A stretch of 64,000 nucleotides of DNA from Paraburkholderia sp. BL25I1N1 (GCF_003002025.1 NZ_PVZB01000001.1:496001-560000); one strand, 5' to 3'; shown: positions 47,037 through 56,371, counted from the stretch's first letter. The notes: generated by a model not told the origin, from the letters alone. Numbers and translations are program-made.

Positions 47037-47365
47037 CGTATCACGCCGGTTGTCCGGCGATCCGTGCGAGTTCGGCGAACTCGTCGATATAGGCATCGTT
47101 CAGCCCGCAGTCCGCGGATACTTCGGCGCACAACCGCAGCCGTGTGACGAATGGCGCCCTGGCCGGAAGACCATAGAGGTAGACCGAATTGATATAGAGA
47201 GCAGGCTTTAGCGTTCGAATCAGCACTTCTAAAATCAAAGACAACGTCCGCAGCCTGGGTCGCCGGCGTCGCCCGAACGCCGCCTCGAGAGCGACGCCTG
47301 CTCATTGCCACGCGGTCCTGCTTCGTTTGACTTCCACTCAGTCAATTCCGGGAGGCACGACAGCC

Positions 47366-47566
47366 ATGTTCACTTTCATCGTAGTCGTTGCGGTGGCGGC
47401 GTTTATTCCCTACGTCGCGGCACCCAGCATCGCCAATGGCGTCAAGGCGATCAGCACACCGCCCGCGGCCATGAGGTTCGATACTTCGCCCGCCGCGGCA
47501 TCTGACGGAAGCGACGCGGCCAACCGCATCGTGTCCGGCCGACACGAGAGCGACGCTTCGGTGTGA
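47366..47566 (+). CDS. Possible small secreted or membrane protein
   Basis: The 66-codon frame starts with a hydrophobic segment (MFTFIVVVAVAAFIPYVAAP) that could be a signal or anchor. A polar Ser/Asp/Ala-rich tail follows. GGGAGG lies upstream at a rather long distance. No family is recognised. Confidence 0.4.
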   Translation: MFTFIVVVAVAAFIPYVAAPSIANGVKAISTPPAAMRFDTSPAAASDGSDAANRIVSGRHESDASV

Positions 47567-47790
47567 CTGCCCGATCCCGGTTTGCTCCTGCCGAAGGCTG
47601 AATGAAAGCTTGACGCTTGCGCTGGTACACTTCGGCGCACGCGCGATGCGCGGTGCCCGTAAGTCGGCAAGTCCTGGTACAAATTCTCGTGGCGCAACAA
47701 ATTTGAACATCGTAGTGTCACGAGGGCGCAAGACTGAGCCGGCAGAATTGCACGCAGAATCAAACAAAAAGACACGGGTACGGGGTAAGC

Positions 47791-48312
47791 GTGATCAGAA
47801 AATATAGGGTGCTGTTTCTCTGTCGCGAGAATTCAGCACGCAGCATCATTGCCGAAGCTTTGTTGCGGGAACTGGCGGGACACCGGTTCGACGCGTTCAG
47901 CGCGGGTCCGGAACCGGCCGCGCGGGTACATCCGTGCGCGGTCGCGCAATTGCGGCCGGGCATCTCGGACCTCGGTATTCTCAGTCCGAAAAGCTGGCTG
48001 GAATTCACCGGTGAATGGGCGCCGCGCATGGACCTCGTCGTCGCGCTGGACGAATCCGTAGACGCACACCACGCGCCCGCGTTTCCCGGCGAGCCTGCCA
48101 CCTGCACCTGGACCTTGGCCGATCCGCTCGCCGACGGCATCGCCGAATCCGAGCGTGCACGGCTGTTCGAGAAGGTGTTCTGGCAAATCGTGCGGCAGAT
48201 GAGCGCGTTTATCGAACTGCCGCAATACGCGGCGCCGGCCGGCGCTGTTGCGACGGCGACCATTCCCGCGTTGAGCGCATCGACGCAGCGCGTCACGACA
48301 TGCGACGCGTGA
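47791..48312 (+). CDS. Low-molecular-weight phosphatase/arsenate reductase-like protein
   Basis: The product of 173 residues has the low-molecular-weight protein tyrosine phosphatase fold. VLFLCRENSARSIIAEALL holds the P-loop Cys-x5-Arg-Ser. The late Asp expected in a D-P motif appears in TWTLADPLADG. The CxxNSARS form is closer to thioredoxin-coupled ArsC-like proteins, but no second resolving cysteine is evident near residue 80. It starts with GTG. No arsenic-resistance gene is adjacent, so the substrate is open. Confidence 0.82.
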   Translation: MIRKYRVLFLCRENSARSIIAEALLRELAGHRFDAFSAGPEPAARVHPCAVAQLRPGISDLGILSPKSWLEFTGEWAPRMDLVVALDESVDAHHAPAFPGEPATCTWTLADPLADGIAESERARLFEKVFWQIVRQMSAFIELPQYAAPAGAVATATIPALSASTQRVTTCDA

Positions 48313-48524
48313 ACCGGGGCGCAGGCGCTGCCTCAGTCTGACTCAGCACGCGGCAAAAAGCCGGCAAAAGTCATTGCGCGGTTTTCGTGGGACTTACGCG
48401 ACAACGCATCACATGTGTGCATGGCACAGGTACATGCGCGCTTGCGAACGCGCCGAACCGGCGGTTTCCCACGGAGGAATTGCGGGGCGATTTCTTTACG
48501 CTAGCGGCTGAATGATACGGTGGT

Positions 48525-48851
48525 CTATCGATTGTTCGAACGCGCGAGCGGGCTTCCGGCGAACGGGTCGTTCTGCCAGTCCACGCGTTTTTTCGGCTGC
48601 GGGGCAGGCGCCGGCGCGGCCGACAATTCAAAGTGGTCGATGGATTGACCCGCGCTGATTGCCTGTTTGAGCCATTGAGGCATTTCGCCCTGGCCGTCCC
48701 AGCTATCTCCAGTTGCGCTACGGTAGCGTCCGGGCTTTTGCGCGGCCGGCTCGGATGCCAGCACTGCAGCCAGGTCTTCTGGTTTGATGCCAAACTCTTC
48801 CATGCGATGGCGGAGATACGCAATCATGCTATCTCGCTTCCTTTCGTCCAT
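48525..48851 (-). CDS. H-NS-family DNA-binding protein
   Basis: This protein of 108 residues has an N-terminal helix (MIAYLRHRMEEFGIKPEDLA). The H-NS-type DNA-binding domain reads YRSATGDSWDGQGEMPQWL, although the usual Q/RGR grip is GQGE, which is unusual and may weaken minor-groove binding. The C-terminal tail is Pro/Ala-rich. It is shorter than typical nucleoid H-NS proteins. It may silence horizontally acquired DNA. Confidence 0.8.
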   Translation of the reverse strand: MDERKRDSMIAYLRHRMEEFGIKPEDLAAVLASEPAAQKPGRYRSATGDSWDGQGEMPQWLKQAISAGQSIDHFELSAAPAPAPQPKKRVDWQNDPFAGSPLARSNNR

Positions 48852-49624
48852 AAGATATTCGTCCTTCTAAAACGTCCGGCGTTCTGTCAATTACAGATTG
48901 CAAGGCAAATCCGCGAATGCATCGATCCATATAAATGGGGACGGCCCGCGGTGTGGTTAACGATTGAAGGAAATCCTAAAGGCAGCGTTTAGAAAACGCC
49001 GCTCAAAAATAGCGCGGTGCAGCATCTGGCTGACCTGGCCGCCAATCAAATTCAAGGGTATCGATCAGTGAATATTCAAGCGCTTCGCCGTGCGGCAAGG
49101 AAGGCAGCGTATGACTCACGCCAGGCCTCATGCTCACAAGGGAAAAAACGGTATTGACGATGCACTGATTGCGGCAGGCCGGTTTCATCTCCACGCTCCG
49201 TCTCTCGCCGGTACTTCACGCGGGGCCGATTATTGTCGTTATGTCAGCATCATAACGCACTGCGCGACCAAAGCACGTACCGGTTTGGGTGATTTTGTGC
49301 AAATCTCTTCTTTCCAACTACTTCGGCTGCGGCAAACGGGCCGGGTGTTCCGCGATTGAATTCCTGAGTGGCCGAGCTATAAAGAAATGAGCGGAGCCAA
49401 AATCCGTGCTTCCAGCCTGCGGCGACCGATTCCGGCTAGCCGCGAGAACGCGTCCGACATCGGTTGCAGGTCTGGCAACTCATTACTCGTTTAGTTCGAT
49501 GACTCGCCGCAGCAGTAGGCATCGGCATCGACTCGTCCGTCAGCCCATTGGGCAGCCTGACTTTTTTCGCGGATCAATTCTTTGGAGGACGAGAACTGCT
49601 GCGCCGGATTCAAGGAGTCTGGAC
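48852..49624. other. Intergenic region with no supported gene
   Basis: About 770 bases hold only short opposed frames. The best is a 61-63-codon minus-strand frame ending at 49003, with a hydrophilic, aromatic C terminus, but no family resemblance. The composition is less GC-rich than the surroundings, consistent with promoter regions for the H-NS-like gene and for the secreted protein downstream. Confidence 0.35.
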
Positions 49625-49942
49625 ATGAAACTACGACTATGGATGGCGCTCGCCAGCGCCGTATTCCTGCTGGTGCCGAAAACAGCGGGCGCGCTGGGCA
49701 TCGAAGGCCAGCAGGGCGCCGGCGTGTCGGGCCGCGCGCTGATGCAACAGAACGCGAACGAATCGGCGCAAGCGACAACCGACATGTCGTTCAGCGACTC
49801 GGGGCAGGGCATGCCCGGCGCCCAGCCGGTACAGAACGTCTCGTACGGCGGCGTAGCCGGGGGGCAATCGCAGGCGGGAGGCCCGCAAAATCAGCCCTGC
49901 ATGTCTTCCGCGCCGCAATGCAGAATCTATTTTGGTCAATGA
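49625..49942 (+). CDS. Small secreted Gly/Gln/Ser-rich protein
   Basis: This protein of 105 residues has a clear signal peptide (MKLRLWMALASAVFLLVPKT, cleavage near AGA-LG). The mature region is rich in Gly, Gln, Ser and Ala and ends with two Cys (NQPCMSSAPQCRIYFGQ) that may form a disulphide. AAGGAGTCTGG precedes ATG 49625. No family is recognised. It could be a cell-surface or matrix-associated protein. Confidence 0.6.
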   Translation: MKLRLWMALASAVFLLVPKTAGALGIEGQQGAGVSGRALMQQNANESAQATTDMSFSDSGQGMPGAQPVQNVSYGGVAGGQSQAGGPQNQPCMSSAPQCRIYFGQ

Positions 49943-50002
49943 CCGGTCGGTCTTTGGGAATGCGGTGCGTATTGACGAGCACCGTATTCCCGTCAGCTGC
50001 GG

Positions 50003-50275
50003 TTATGCGAGCGCCATCGTGTTTAGCGGATGACCGGCGCGCTCGCTGAAGCGGCCCATCATCGTGTTGAAACTTTGTCCTTGCACCGCGGCGTCCTCGG
50101 AGAATCCGCGCAATTCGTCCAGCAGTGCGCGCCACGACGCATGCCAGCGCGTTTCCTTGATGCACGCCCCCAACGAGTCCGCGATACGCAGCACGCCGTT
50201 GTCCGGATAGAAGGTCACGGAGAGCGGCATGCCGTCGATCACGCAAGTGGCGGTGCAAGGGCGGGTGGTAAGCAT
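50003..50275 (-). CDS. Small uncharacterised protein
   Basis: The product of 90 residues begins MLTTRPCTATCVIDGMPLSVTFYPDNGVLRIAD and ends with a helical segment. GAGGACA precedes ATG 50275, and the N-terminal 25 residues of the longer frame are dropped. No membrane segment is seen. The family is not recognised. Confidence 0.5.
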   Translation of the reverse strand: MLTTRPCTATCVIDGMPLSVTFYPDNGVLRIADSLGACIKETRWHASWRALLDELRGFSEDAAVQGQSFNTMMGRFSERAGHPLNTMALA

Positions 50276-50656
50276 GGGCGTTGTCCTCTTTATGTGAGAT
50301 GAGCGAGTGTTAAAAACGCTGACGTGCGCTTCAGCAAACGCTGTGCCCAAATGACGCTCGCGCTTCGCAGCGCCTGCCGCGTGATTGTCGCGCAGGGAGT
50401 CGAGCGCGAAATCCGCGCGAATAACCCCACACCCAACCGCGATTTTTTGGAGCGGTCAGCGAGCGAGTTAATACGATGTTATGGTGTGGTCTATTCGGGT
50501 TTTCACTCGCTGATTCTCCAGACTGCAATCGCGTTACTTCCGGCAAGCAGGCCCATATGGCCTGCTTTTTTAATCGTGCCGGGCGCTTTGCGAATGGATT
50601 AGCGCGGTGCGGCCGCTCCAATCTCACCCGTTGTTAATACACTCGCGAACAATACT
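50276..50656. other. Intergenic region with an orphan terminator
   Basis: No coding gene is supported on the plus strand, yet a good plus-strand terminator is present at 50546-50571. A promoter-like pair (TTGGAG at 50447-50452, 16 bases, TAATAC at 50469-50474) could start a transcript of about 90 bases ending at that terminator. The remaining bases must carry the start of the minus-strand gene and the promoter of the MFS gene. Confidence 0.4.
50546..50571 (+). terminator. Rho-independent terminator
   Basis: AGCAGGCC and GGCCTGCT form an 8-bp stem with a 5-base loop followed by a run of T on the plus strand. No upstream coding gene explains it. Confidence 0.8.
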
Positions 50657-51904
50657 ATGTTGATCGAAGACAATCTGCCGGCGAGCACGGCCTCGCTGGA
50701 CGATGGCGCATCGTCGTCCCTGCGTTCATGGCTGGCTGTCATGGCTGTCGCCATCGGCGCTTTCGCTTTCGTGACGACGGAGTTCCTGCCCGTCGGACTG
50801 CTGCCGCGCGTCGCCGCGGATCTGGGCGTGTTGCCCGGCACCGCCGGCCTGATGGTCACCGTCCCCGGCGTCATCGCGGCCATTTCAGCGCCGGGTCTGA
50901 TGCTGGTGGCGGGGCGCATGGATCGCCGGCGAGTGTTTCTTTTACTGACGGCTCTGCTGCTGGCGTCGAATCTGATCTCCGCTTTTGCGCCGAATTTTCT
51001 CTGCATGCTGCTCGGGCGCGCGTTGCTCGGCGCCGCGCTGGGCGGATTCTGGACGCTGGCCACGGCAGCCTCTGGGCGTCTCGTGAAGCCGAAGGATTCG
51101 GCGCGCGCCATGGCCACGATTCTCACCGGCGTGACATGCGCAACGGTGATCGGCGTGCCGCTCGGCACGTTCATCGCGAGCTTCGCATCATGGCGCGTGT
51201 CGTTCATGGCGACCGGCGTGTTAGTGGCGGTGGCGCTGGTCGCGCAGTTTTTCTTCGTGCCGTCCCTGCCATCGAACGCCGCGCTGCGTCTGCGCGATCT
51301 GGTGGCGCTGCTGCGCCGGCCGCATCCACGCCGCAGCATGCTGATGGTGGCGCTCGCTTTCGGCGCGCATTTTTCCTCGTACACGTACATCACGCCTTTC
51401 CTGCTGCATAACGCGAATCTGGACATGTCGACCATCACGTGGCTGCTGCTTGGCTTCGGCATTATCGGCTTCTTCTCGAACTTCGCGGTTTCGTCGACGG
51501 TGACGCGCAATCTGAAAGTGTCGGTCGGCGCGATGGTTTCGCTGTTGATGTTCGCCCTGGTGCTGCTGCCGCTACTCCAGCATTCGACGATCGGCGTCGT
51601 CGCACTGGTGCTTGCGTGGGGCGTTTCCTTCGGCGCGTTGCCGCTGTGTTTCAGCATCTGGATTCAACGCGCCACACCGGATTCGCCCGAAGCGGGCTCC
51701 GCGTTGTTCGTGAGCATCATTCAGGTGGCGATTGCGCTGGGGTCGCTGGTGGGCGGCGTGGTGGTCGACCATGTGGGGATTTCCGCCGACTTTCTGCTCG
51801 GTAGCGGCCTCGCGTTGCTGGGGCTTGCCGCGCTGGCGAGCTTCGGCCGCGGCGAACAGAAGGTCGCCGATAAAGCGGTGGCTTGCCCGGCGTGTACGGA
51901 ATAA
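50657..51904 (+). CDS. MFS transporter, AraJ/sugar-efflux or drug-efflux type
   Basis: The 415-residue, twelve-helix transporter belongs to the DHA1/AraJ-like group. AFVTTEFLPVGLLPRVAADL with TAGLMVTVPG forms the first helix pair, MDRRRVFLL is the loop between helices 2 and 3, and GRALLGAALGGFWTLATA is motif B in helix 4. Such proteins export arabinose-like sugars, drugs or metabolites by proton antiport. The substrate is unknown. No regulator lies next to it. Confidence 0.9.
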   Translation: MLIEDNLPASTASLDDGASSSLRSWLAVMAVAIGAFAFVTTEFLPVGLLPRVAADLGVLPGTAGLMVTVPGVIAAISAPGLMLVAGRMDRRRVFLLLTALLLASNLISAFAPNFLCMLLGRALLGAALGGFWTLATAASGRLVKPKDSARAMATILTGVTCATVIGVPLGTFIASFASWRVSFMATGVLVAVALVAQFFFVPSLPSNAALRLRDLVALLRRPHPRRSMLMVALAFGAHFSSYTYITPFLLHNANLDMSTITWLLLGFGIIGFFSNFAVSSTVTRNLKVSVGAMVSLLMFALVLLPLLQHSTIGVVALVLAWGVSFGALPLCFSIWIQRATPDSPEAGSALFVSIIQVAIALGSLVGGVVVDHVGISADFLLGSGLALLGLAALASFGRGEQKVADKAVACPACTE

Positions 51905-51970
51905 CTGTCGGGTATCGGTTTAGTTGTTCAGACCGTGCTCACGGCAGTTCAACCACAACGCAGAAGCGTG

Positions 51971-52342
51971 ATGAATCGACAACGCAACCAAGTAATCAAA
52001 CGTCACTTGCGGTGGGCGCTGTTCGCAATGGCCACACTCGGTTCCGCTTCCGCATTCGCGGCCAGCTTCGACTGCGGCCGGGCGCGATTGCCGGATGAAA
52101 AGGCCATCTGCGCGTCACGGCAACTGAGTGAGATGGACGTCGAAATGGCCGTGCGTTACCAGATGCTGACGGGCCTGGTTGCGATGGGCGCGCGGGGCGA
52201 CATGCAGGACGAGCAGCAGGCGTGGCTGAAGGCCAGAAAAGCATGCGGCGCTAGTCAGTCGTGTTTGCTCAACGCGTACCGCCGGCGCATCGGAACGCTC
52301 AAGGACGAGTACGCCAACCTCGCGAGTCGCGGACCGTTCTGA
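51971..52342 (+). CDS. LprI-like (DUF1311) secreted protein
   Basis: This 123-residue exported protein has a signal peptide (RHLRWALFAMATLGSASAFA). The mature part has FDCGRARLPDEKAICAS and a helical ending with a second Cys pair (CGASQSCL), the pattern of LprI/DUF1311 proteins. Some members inhibit lysozyme. It sits 66 bases after the MFS gene. ATG 51971 is used because it gives a signal peptide of normal length. Confidence 0.75.
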   Translation: MNRQRNQVIKRHLRWALFAMATLGSASAFAASFDCGRARLPDEKAICASRQLSEMDVEMAVRYQMLTGLVAMGARGDMQDEQQAWLKARKACGASQSCLLNAYRRRIGTLKDEYANLASRGPF

Positions 52343-52533
52343 GTGCGCTGCGTGTGTTCCAGAAACGGATGCGGGATAAAGAGCCGCGAAGGCAAGCCGA
52401 ATTCGATCGGTCAGTGGGCAGCGGAAGCGCCAGACGCGCCTCTTCCGCGCGCGACCGAACGTATCGCTCACGTCACCGTCTCAACGCGTTACCATGAAAA
52501 TCTTCCGCTGCTTATCCCCCGATTCAGGTCCCG

Positions 52534-53244
52534 ATGCGCTCAACTTTCACCAAATGGCTTTTTATCGTCTACCTCCTCGGTAGCGGCACGCTGTATTCGA
52601 TCATCATCCTGCTGCTGTTTCCCTTCGTCGGACGCGCCGGCCGGTACTGGCTGGCCAGGCAATGGTGTCGTGCACTGGTCTTCGTCATGCGTTGGCTACC
52701 CGGCGTTTCATGTTCGATAGAGGGGCTCGACAACCTGCCCGACGGTCCGGCGATCATCCTCTCCCGTCATGAATCGACGTGGGAAACGCTCGCGTTTCTC
52801 GCGATCTTTCCGCGCCGCGTCAGTTTCGTGTTCAAGGAAGAGCTTCTGCGCATTCCCTTCTTCGGCTGGGTGTTGCGTGGCCTCGACATGGTCAGCCTGA
52901 ACCGGGGCTCCGCTCGACAGGCTCACCAGGCTGTCACGAAGGAAAGCGCGGAGCGGCTGGCCAAGGGCGATGTCGTCGTCATTTTCCCAGAAGGCACCCG
53001 GGTCGCGCACGATGCGCCGTTGCGGATGACGTCCGGCGGCGTTCGGCTGGCGTGCGCGACCGGCGTGCCGGCCGTTCCCGTGGTCCTGAACGCGGGCAAG
53101 GTCTGGCCGACAAAAGGCTGGCCGGAGGGCCGCGGGCATATCCGCGTGGTGGTCGGGCCGCCGCTGTCTCCGCAGGACATGACACAGCAGGAATTGAGTC
53201 ACGCGGTCCACGAGTGGATGAAAAACGAACTGCTGCGGCTTTGA
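52534..53244 (+). CDS. plsC: 1-acyl-sn-glycerol-3-phosphate acyltransferase
   Basis: This membrane acyltransferase has 236 residues. SRHESTWETLAF is the H-x4-D/E catalytic motif with Glu in place of Asp, as in several proteobacterial PlsC proteins. FVFKEELLRIPFFGWVL, IFPEGTRV and VPAVPVVLNAG follow as motifs II to IV. The N-terminal hydrophobic segment anchors it to the inner membrane. It makes phosphatidate from lysophosphatidate; it is probably one of several paralogues in the genome. Confidence 0.9.
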   Translation: MRSTFTKWLFIVYLLGSGTLYSIIILLLFPFVGRAGRYWLARQWCRALVFVMRWLPGVSCSIEGLDNLPDGPAIILSRHESTWETLAFLAIFPRRVSFVFKEELLRIPFFGWVLRGLDMVSLNRGSARQAHQAVTKESAERLAKGDVVVIFPEGTRVAHDAPLRMTSGGVRLACATGVPAVPVVLNAGKVWPTKGWPEGRGHIRVVVGPPLSPQDMTQQELSHAVHEWMKNELLRL

Positions 53245-53369
53245 CGATGGTCGAGCCCGCATGCGGCGCGGCGGATCGTTTGCCGTGCCCTAGCCTGGCG
53301 TACCGCTCGATTGAACTGGAACCCATTTGAGCATATGGTGATTGCTCCCTAGTCCAATCGGAGTCCGGT

Positions 53370-54491
53370 ATGCGATGTCTTGCAATGACTGCGGCCGCAT
53401 TGATGGCCGCTGGTTTCACCCTGTCCGCGAGTGCCCAGGTGGTCGTCACCATCGGTCATTCGGCGCCGCTCACCGGTCCGCAGGCGCCGAACGGCAAGGA
53501 CAACGAGAACGGCGCACGGCTCGCCATCGACGAACTGAACAAGTCGGGCGTCACCGTCGCGGGTCAGAAGGTCACCTTTAAACTGGACTCGCAAGACGAC
53601 CAGGCGGACCCGAAAATCGGCGTGCAAGTCGCGCAGAAACTGGTCGACAGCGGCGTGCTCGCCGTGGTCGGACCGTATAACTCGGGCGTGGCGATCCCGG
53701 CATCGCGCGTCTACAACACGGGCAATGTGCCGATGCTGCCGGTCGCGTCGAACCCGGCGCTGACGAAGCAGGGCTTCAAGAACATTTTCCGGATCGGCGC
53801 GAGCGATGAGCAACTGGGCGGCACGATGGGGCAGTTCGCCGCCAAGACGCTGAAGGCCAAAACGGCCGCTGTCATCGACGACCGTACGGCGTACGGTCAG
53901 GGCGTCGCCGAGCAGTTCGTGAAGGTTGCCAAAGCGAACGGCATCCAGATTATCCAGCAGGAGTTCACCAACTCGTCGGCAACGGATTTCCTCGGCATTC
54001 TGACGACCATCAAGGCCAAAAATCCCGACGTGATTTTCTTCGGCGGCTACGCGGCGCAGGGCGCGCCGATGGCTAAACAGATGCGCCAGCGCGGACTCCG
54101 GGCGAAGCTGCTCGGCGGCGACGGCATCTGCTCGGCCGACATGGGCAAGGTGGCGGGCGACGCGGCCTCGATCGTCTATTGCGCACAGGGCGGCATTGCG
54201 CTGGAGAAAACCGCGGCCGGCCGCGAGTTCCTGCAGAAGTACAAGGCGGCCTACAACATCGATACGCAGGTCTACGCCGTGAGCTACTACGATGGCGTCA
54301 AGTTGCTGGCCGATGCGATGGTGAAGGCGGGCACGACCACGGACAAGGCCAAGCTGACCGCGCAGCTCGCGAAGGAAAACTATAAGGGCGTAGCAGGCAC
54401 CTATTCGTTCGACGAGTTCGGCGACCTGAAGGGCGCGCCGACCACCGTGTACGTCATCAAGAACGGCTTGCCGACGCCTTACGGTCAGTAA
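53370..54491 (+). CDS. Branched-chain amino acid-type ABC transporter substrate-binding protein
   Basis: This periplasmic binding protein of 373 residues belongs to the LivK/type I family. It has a signal peptide (residues 1-22, ending ASAQ). TIGHSAPLTGPQAPNGKDNENG is the first-lobe ligand loop, VGPYNSGVAIPASRVYN the second, and YDGVKLLADAM occurs near the C terminus. CGGAG precedes ATG 53370. The hydroxyproline-dehydratase gene starts 39 bases later, so the ligand may be a proline derivative instead of leucine. No permease or ATPase genes are nearby. Confidence 0.92.
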   Translation: MRCLAMTAAALMAAGFTLSASAQVVVTIGHSAPLTGPQAPNGKDNENGARLAIDELNKSGVTVAGQKVTFKLDSQDDQADPKIGVQVAQKLVDSGVLAVVGPYNSGVAIPASRVYNTGNVPMLPVASNPALTKQGFKNIFRIGASDEQLGGTMGQFAAKTLKAKTAAVIDDRTAYGQGVAEQFVKVAKANGIQIIQQEFTNSSATDFLGILTTIKAKNPDVIFFGGYAAQGAPMAKQMRQRGLRAKLLGGDGICSADMGKVAGDAASIVYCAQGGIALEKTAAGREFLQKYKAAYNIDTQVYAVSYYDGVKLLADAMVKAGTTTDKAKLTAQLAKENYKGVAGTYSFDEFGDLKGAPTTVYVIKNGLPTPYGQ

Positions 54492-54529
54492 CGGCAGACG
54501 GCTTGGTCCATCCACTTCACGACGCAGAC

Positions 54530-55537
54530 ATGAAAATTTCACGCACTATCCAGACCGTTGAAGTTCACACGGGAGGCGAGGCATTTCGCATTGTCACCAG
54601 CGGTCTGCCGCGTTTGCCTGGCAACACGATCGTCAAGCGGCGCGCATGGCTGAAGGAAAACGCCGACGATATCCGCCGGGCCTTGATGTTCGAACCGCGT
54701 GGGCATGCCGATATGTACGGCGGGTATCTGACGGAACCGGTCAGCCCCAATGCCGACTTCGGCATCATCTTCCTTCACAACGAAGGGTATAGCGACCATT
54801 GCGGTCACGGTGTCATCGCGCTTTCGACGGCGGCGGTCGAACTGGGTTGGGTTCAGCGTGAAGTACCCGAAACGCGCATCGGCATCGACGCGCCGTGCGG
54901 GTTCATCGAAGCATTCGTGAAGTGGGATGGCGAGCACGCCGGCAACGTTCGCTTCGTCAATGTGCCGTCGTTTATCTGGAAGCGGGACGTAACCGTCGAG
55001 ACGCCGTCGTTCGGCTCGGTGACGGGCGATATCGCGTTCGGCGGCGCGTTCTACTTTTACACCGACGGCGAGCCGCATGGTCTCGCGGTGCGGGAGTCGT
55101 CGGTGGAAGAACTCATCCGCTTCGGCGCTGAAGTCAAGCAGGCGGCCAATATGGCGTTTCCTGTCGAGCATCCCTACATTCCCGAGATCAACCACATCTA
55201 CGGCACCATCATCGCGAATGCGCCGCGGCATGAAGGGTCGACGCAAGCCAACTGCTGCGTCTTCGCTGATCGTGAGGTGGACCGTTCGCCGACCGGCTCC
55301 GGAACGGGAGGCCGCGTCGCGCAGCTTTATTTGCGTGGGAAACTGGGCAAGGACGACACCTTGGTGAACGAGTCCATTATCGGCACCGTGTTCAAAGGGC
55401 GCGTCTTGAGCGAAACGACGGTGGGTGATTTCAAGGCCGTCATTCCGGAAGTCGAAGGCAATGCGTTTGTCTGCGGCTTTGCGACCTGGATAATCGACGA
55501 GCGGGATCCGCTCACCTACGGGTTTCTCGTTCGGTAG
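54530..55537 (+). CDS. trans-3-hydroxy-L-proline dehydratase (proline racemase family)
   Basis: The product of 335 residues has the proline racemase fold. The first catalytic Cys is Cys91 in SDHCGHG. The second catalytic position is Thr255 in DRSPTGSGTGG, where racemases and 4-hydroxyproline epimerases have Cys. This Cys/Thr combination marks trans-3-hydroxy-L-proline dehydratases, which yield delta-1-pyrroline-2-carboxylate. It is cytoplasmic and probably co-transcribed with the binding protein upstream. A pyrroline-2-carboxylate reductase gene is not visible in the window. Confidence 0.88.
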   Translation: MKISRTIQTVEVHTGGEAFRIVTSGLPRLPGNTIVKRRAWLKENADDIRRALMFEPRGHADMYGGYLTEPVSPNADFGIIFLHNEGYSDHCGHGVIALSTAAVELGWVQREVPETRIGIDAPCGFIEAFVKWDGEHAGNVRFVNVPSFIWKRDVTVETPSFGSVTGDIAFGGAFYFYTDGEPHGLAVRESSVEELIRFGAEVKQAANMAFPVEHPYIPEINHIYGTIIANAPRHEGSTQANCCVFADREVDRSPTGSGTGGRVAQLYLRGKLGKDDTLVNESIIGTVFKGRVLSETTVGDFKAVIPEVEGNAFVCGFATWIIDERDPLTYGFLVR

Positions 55538-55556
55538 GCCGGACGAGCCACGGCGC

Positions 55557-56255
55557 CTAGAACCGCTCGACCCACGGGCGGAGTTCGACTTCCCCCGTCC
55601 ACGCGCTGCGGTGCTGACGATGAATGTGAAGATATTCCCTGGCAATCGCGTCGGGGTCCAGCCATTTGTCGTCGGCGTCGCCGTCTTCCGAACTTCTTGC
55701 AGCGCTGGCAATGCCGCCGTCGATCACGAAATGCGCGACGTGAATATTCTTCGGCGCAAGCTCGCGCGCCATGCATTGGGCCATGCCTCGTAGCGCGAAT
55801 TTGCCCATGGCGAACGGTGTCGAGCCGGGCAGTCCTTTCACGCTGGCCGTTGCGCCGGTTAGCAGGACGGTGCCGTGGCCGCGCGCCAACATGCGCACCG
55901 CCGCGGCCTGGGCGACGAGAAAGCCGCCGAGGGCGGTGATCTTGAAGGCGTCTTCGAGCTTCTGTGGCTCGATGGTTTCGAGTGGCGCGCGATAGCGGCC
56001 GCTCGCGTTATAGACCACGAGATCGGGAGCGCCGAATGCTTTCTCCACGCGCTCGAAGAGGGCAGTGACCTGGTCCGGCTGACTGGCGTCGCAAGCCACG
56101 GGCAGGGCGCCCGTCTCGTCGACCAGCTCCGTCAGCTTGCCGGTGTCGCGGGCGGCGAGCGCGACCTGCATGCCCTCCGCCGCGAACAGGCGCGCGAGCG
56201 AGGCGCTCAAGCCCTTGCCCGCGCCGACAATCAATGCAGTCTCAGTTCGACTCAT
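55557..56255 (-). CDS. SDR-family protein with Phe at the catalytic Tyr position
   Basis: This protein of 232 residues is a classical-type SDR by length. LIVGAGKGLSASLARLF is the cofactor motif, VYNASGRY replaces NNAG, and Ser138 is in LLTGATAS. The active-site motif is STPFAMGKFAL: Lys152 is present but Tyr148 is Phe. The normal proton-transfer residue is therefore missing, so the catalytic role is uncertain. It is convergent with the hydroxyproline gene and has GGAGG upstream. Confidence 0.85.
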   Translation of the reverse strand: MSRTETALIVGAGKGLSASLARLFAAEGMQVALAARDTGKLTELVDETGALPVACDASQPDQVTALFERVEKAFGAPDLVVYNASGRYRAPLETIEPQKLEDAFKITALGGFLVAQAAAVRMLARGHGTVLLTGATASVKGLPGSTPFAMGKFALRGMAQCMARELAPKNIHVAHFVIDGGIASAARSSEDGDADDKWLDPDAIAREYLHIHRQHRSAWTGEVELRPWVERF

Positions 56256-56371
56256 GGTTCCTCCGGAATCAACAGGGAAGCGTCACGGCGTGGGTGTGCC
56301 GCGCCATGCCTTGCTGATTGTAGGCGCTCGCCGTGAATTGCACTGACGTTGAGGATGGCCGAGCCGATGGC

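Noticed and set aside
47041..47244. Minus-strand frame of 67 codons after the J-domain gene
   Set aside because: It needs a TTG or GTG start without a ribosome binding site; the C-terminal half looks protein-like but no family is recognised.
49003..49194. Minus-strand frame of 63 codons
   Set aside because: The purine-rich sequence before it is badly spaced and there is no family resemblance.
50324..50602. Plus-strand frame of 92 codons over the orphan terminator
   Set aside because: It runs through the terminator stem and has no ribosome binding site.
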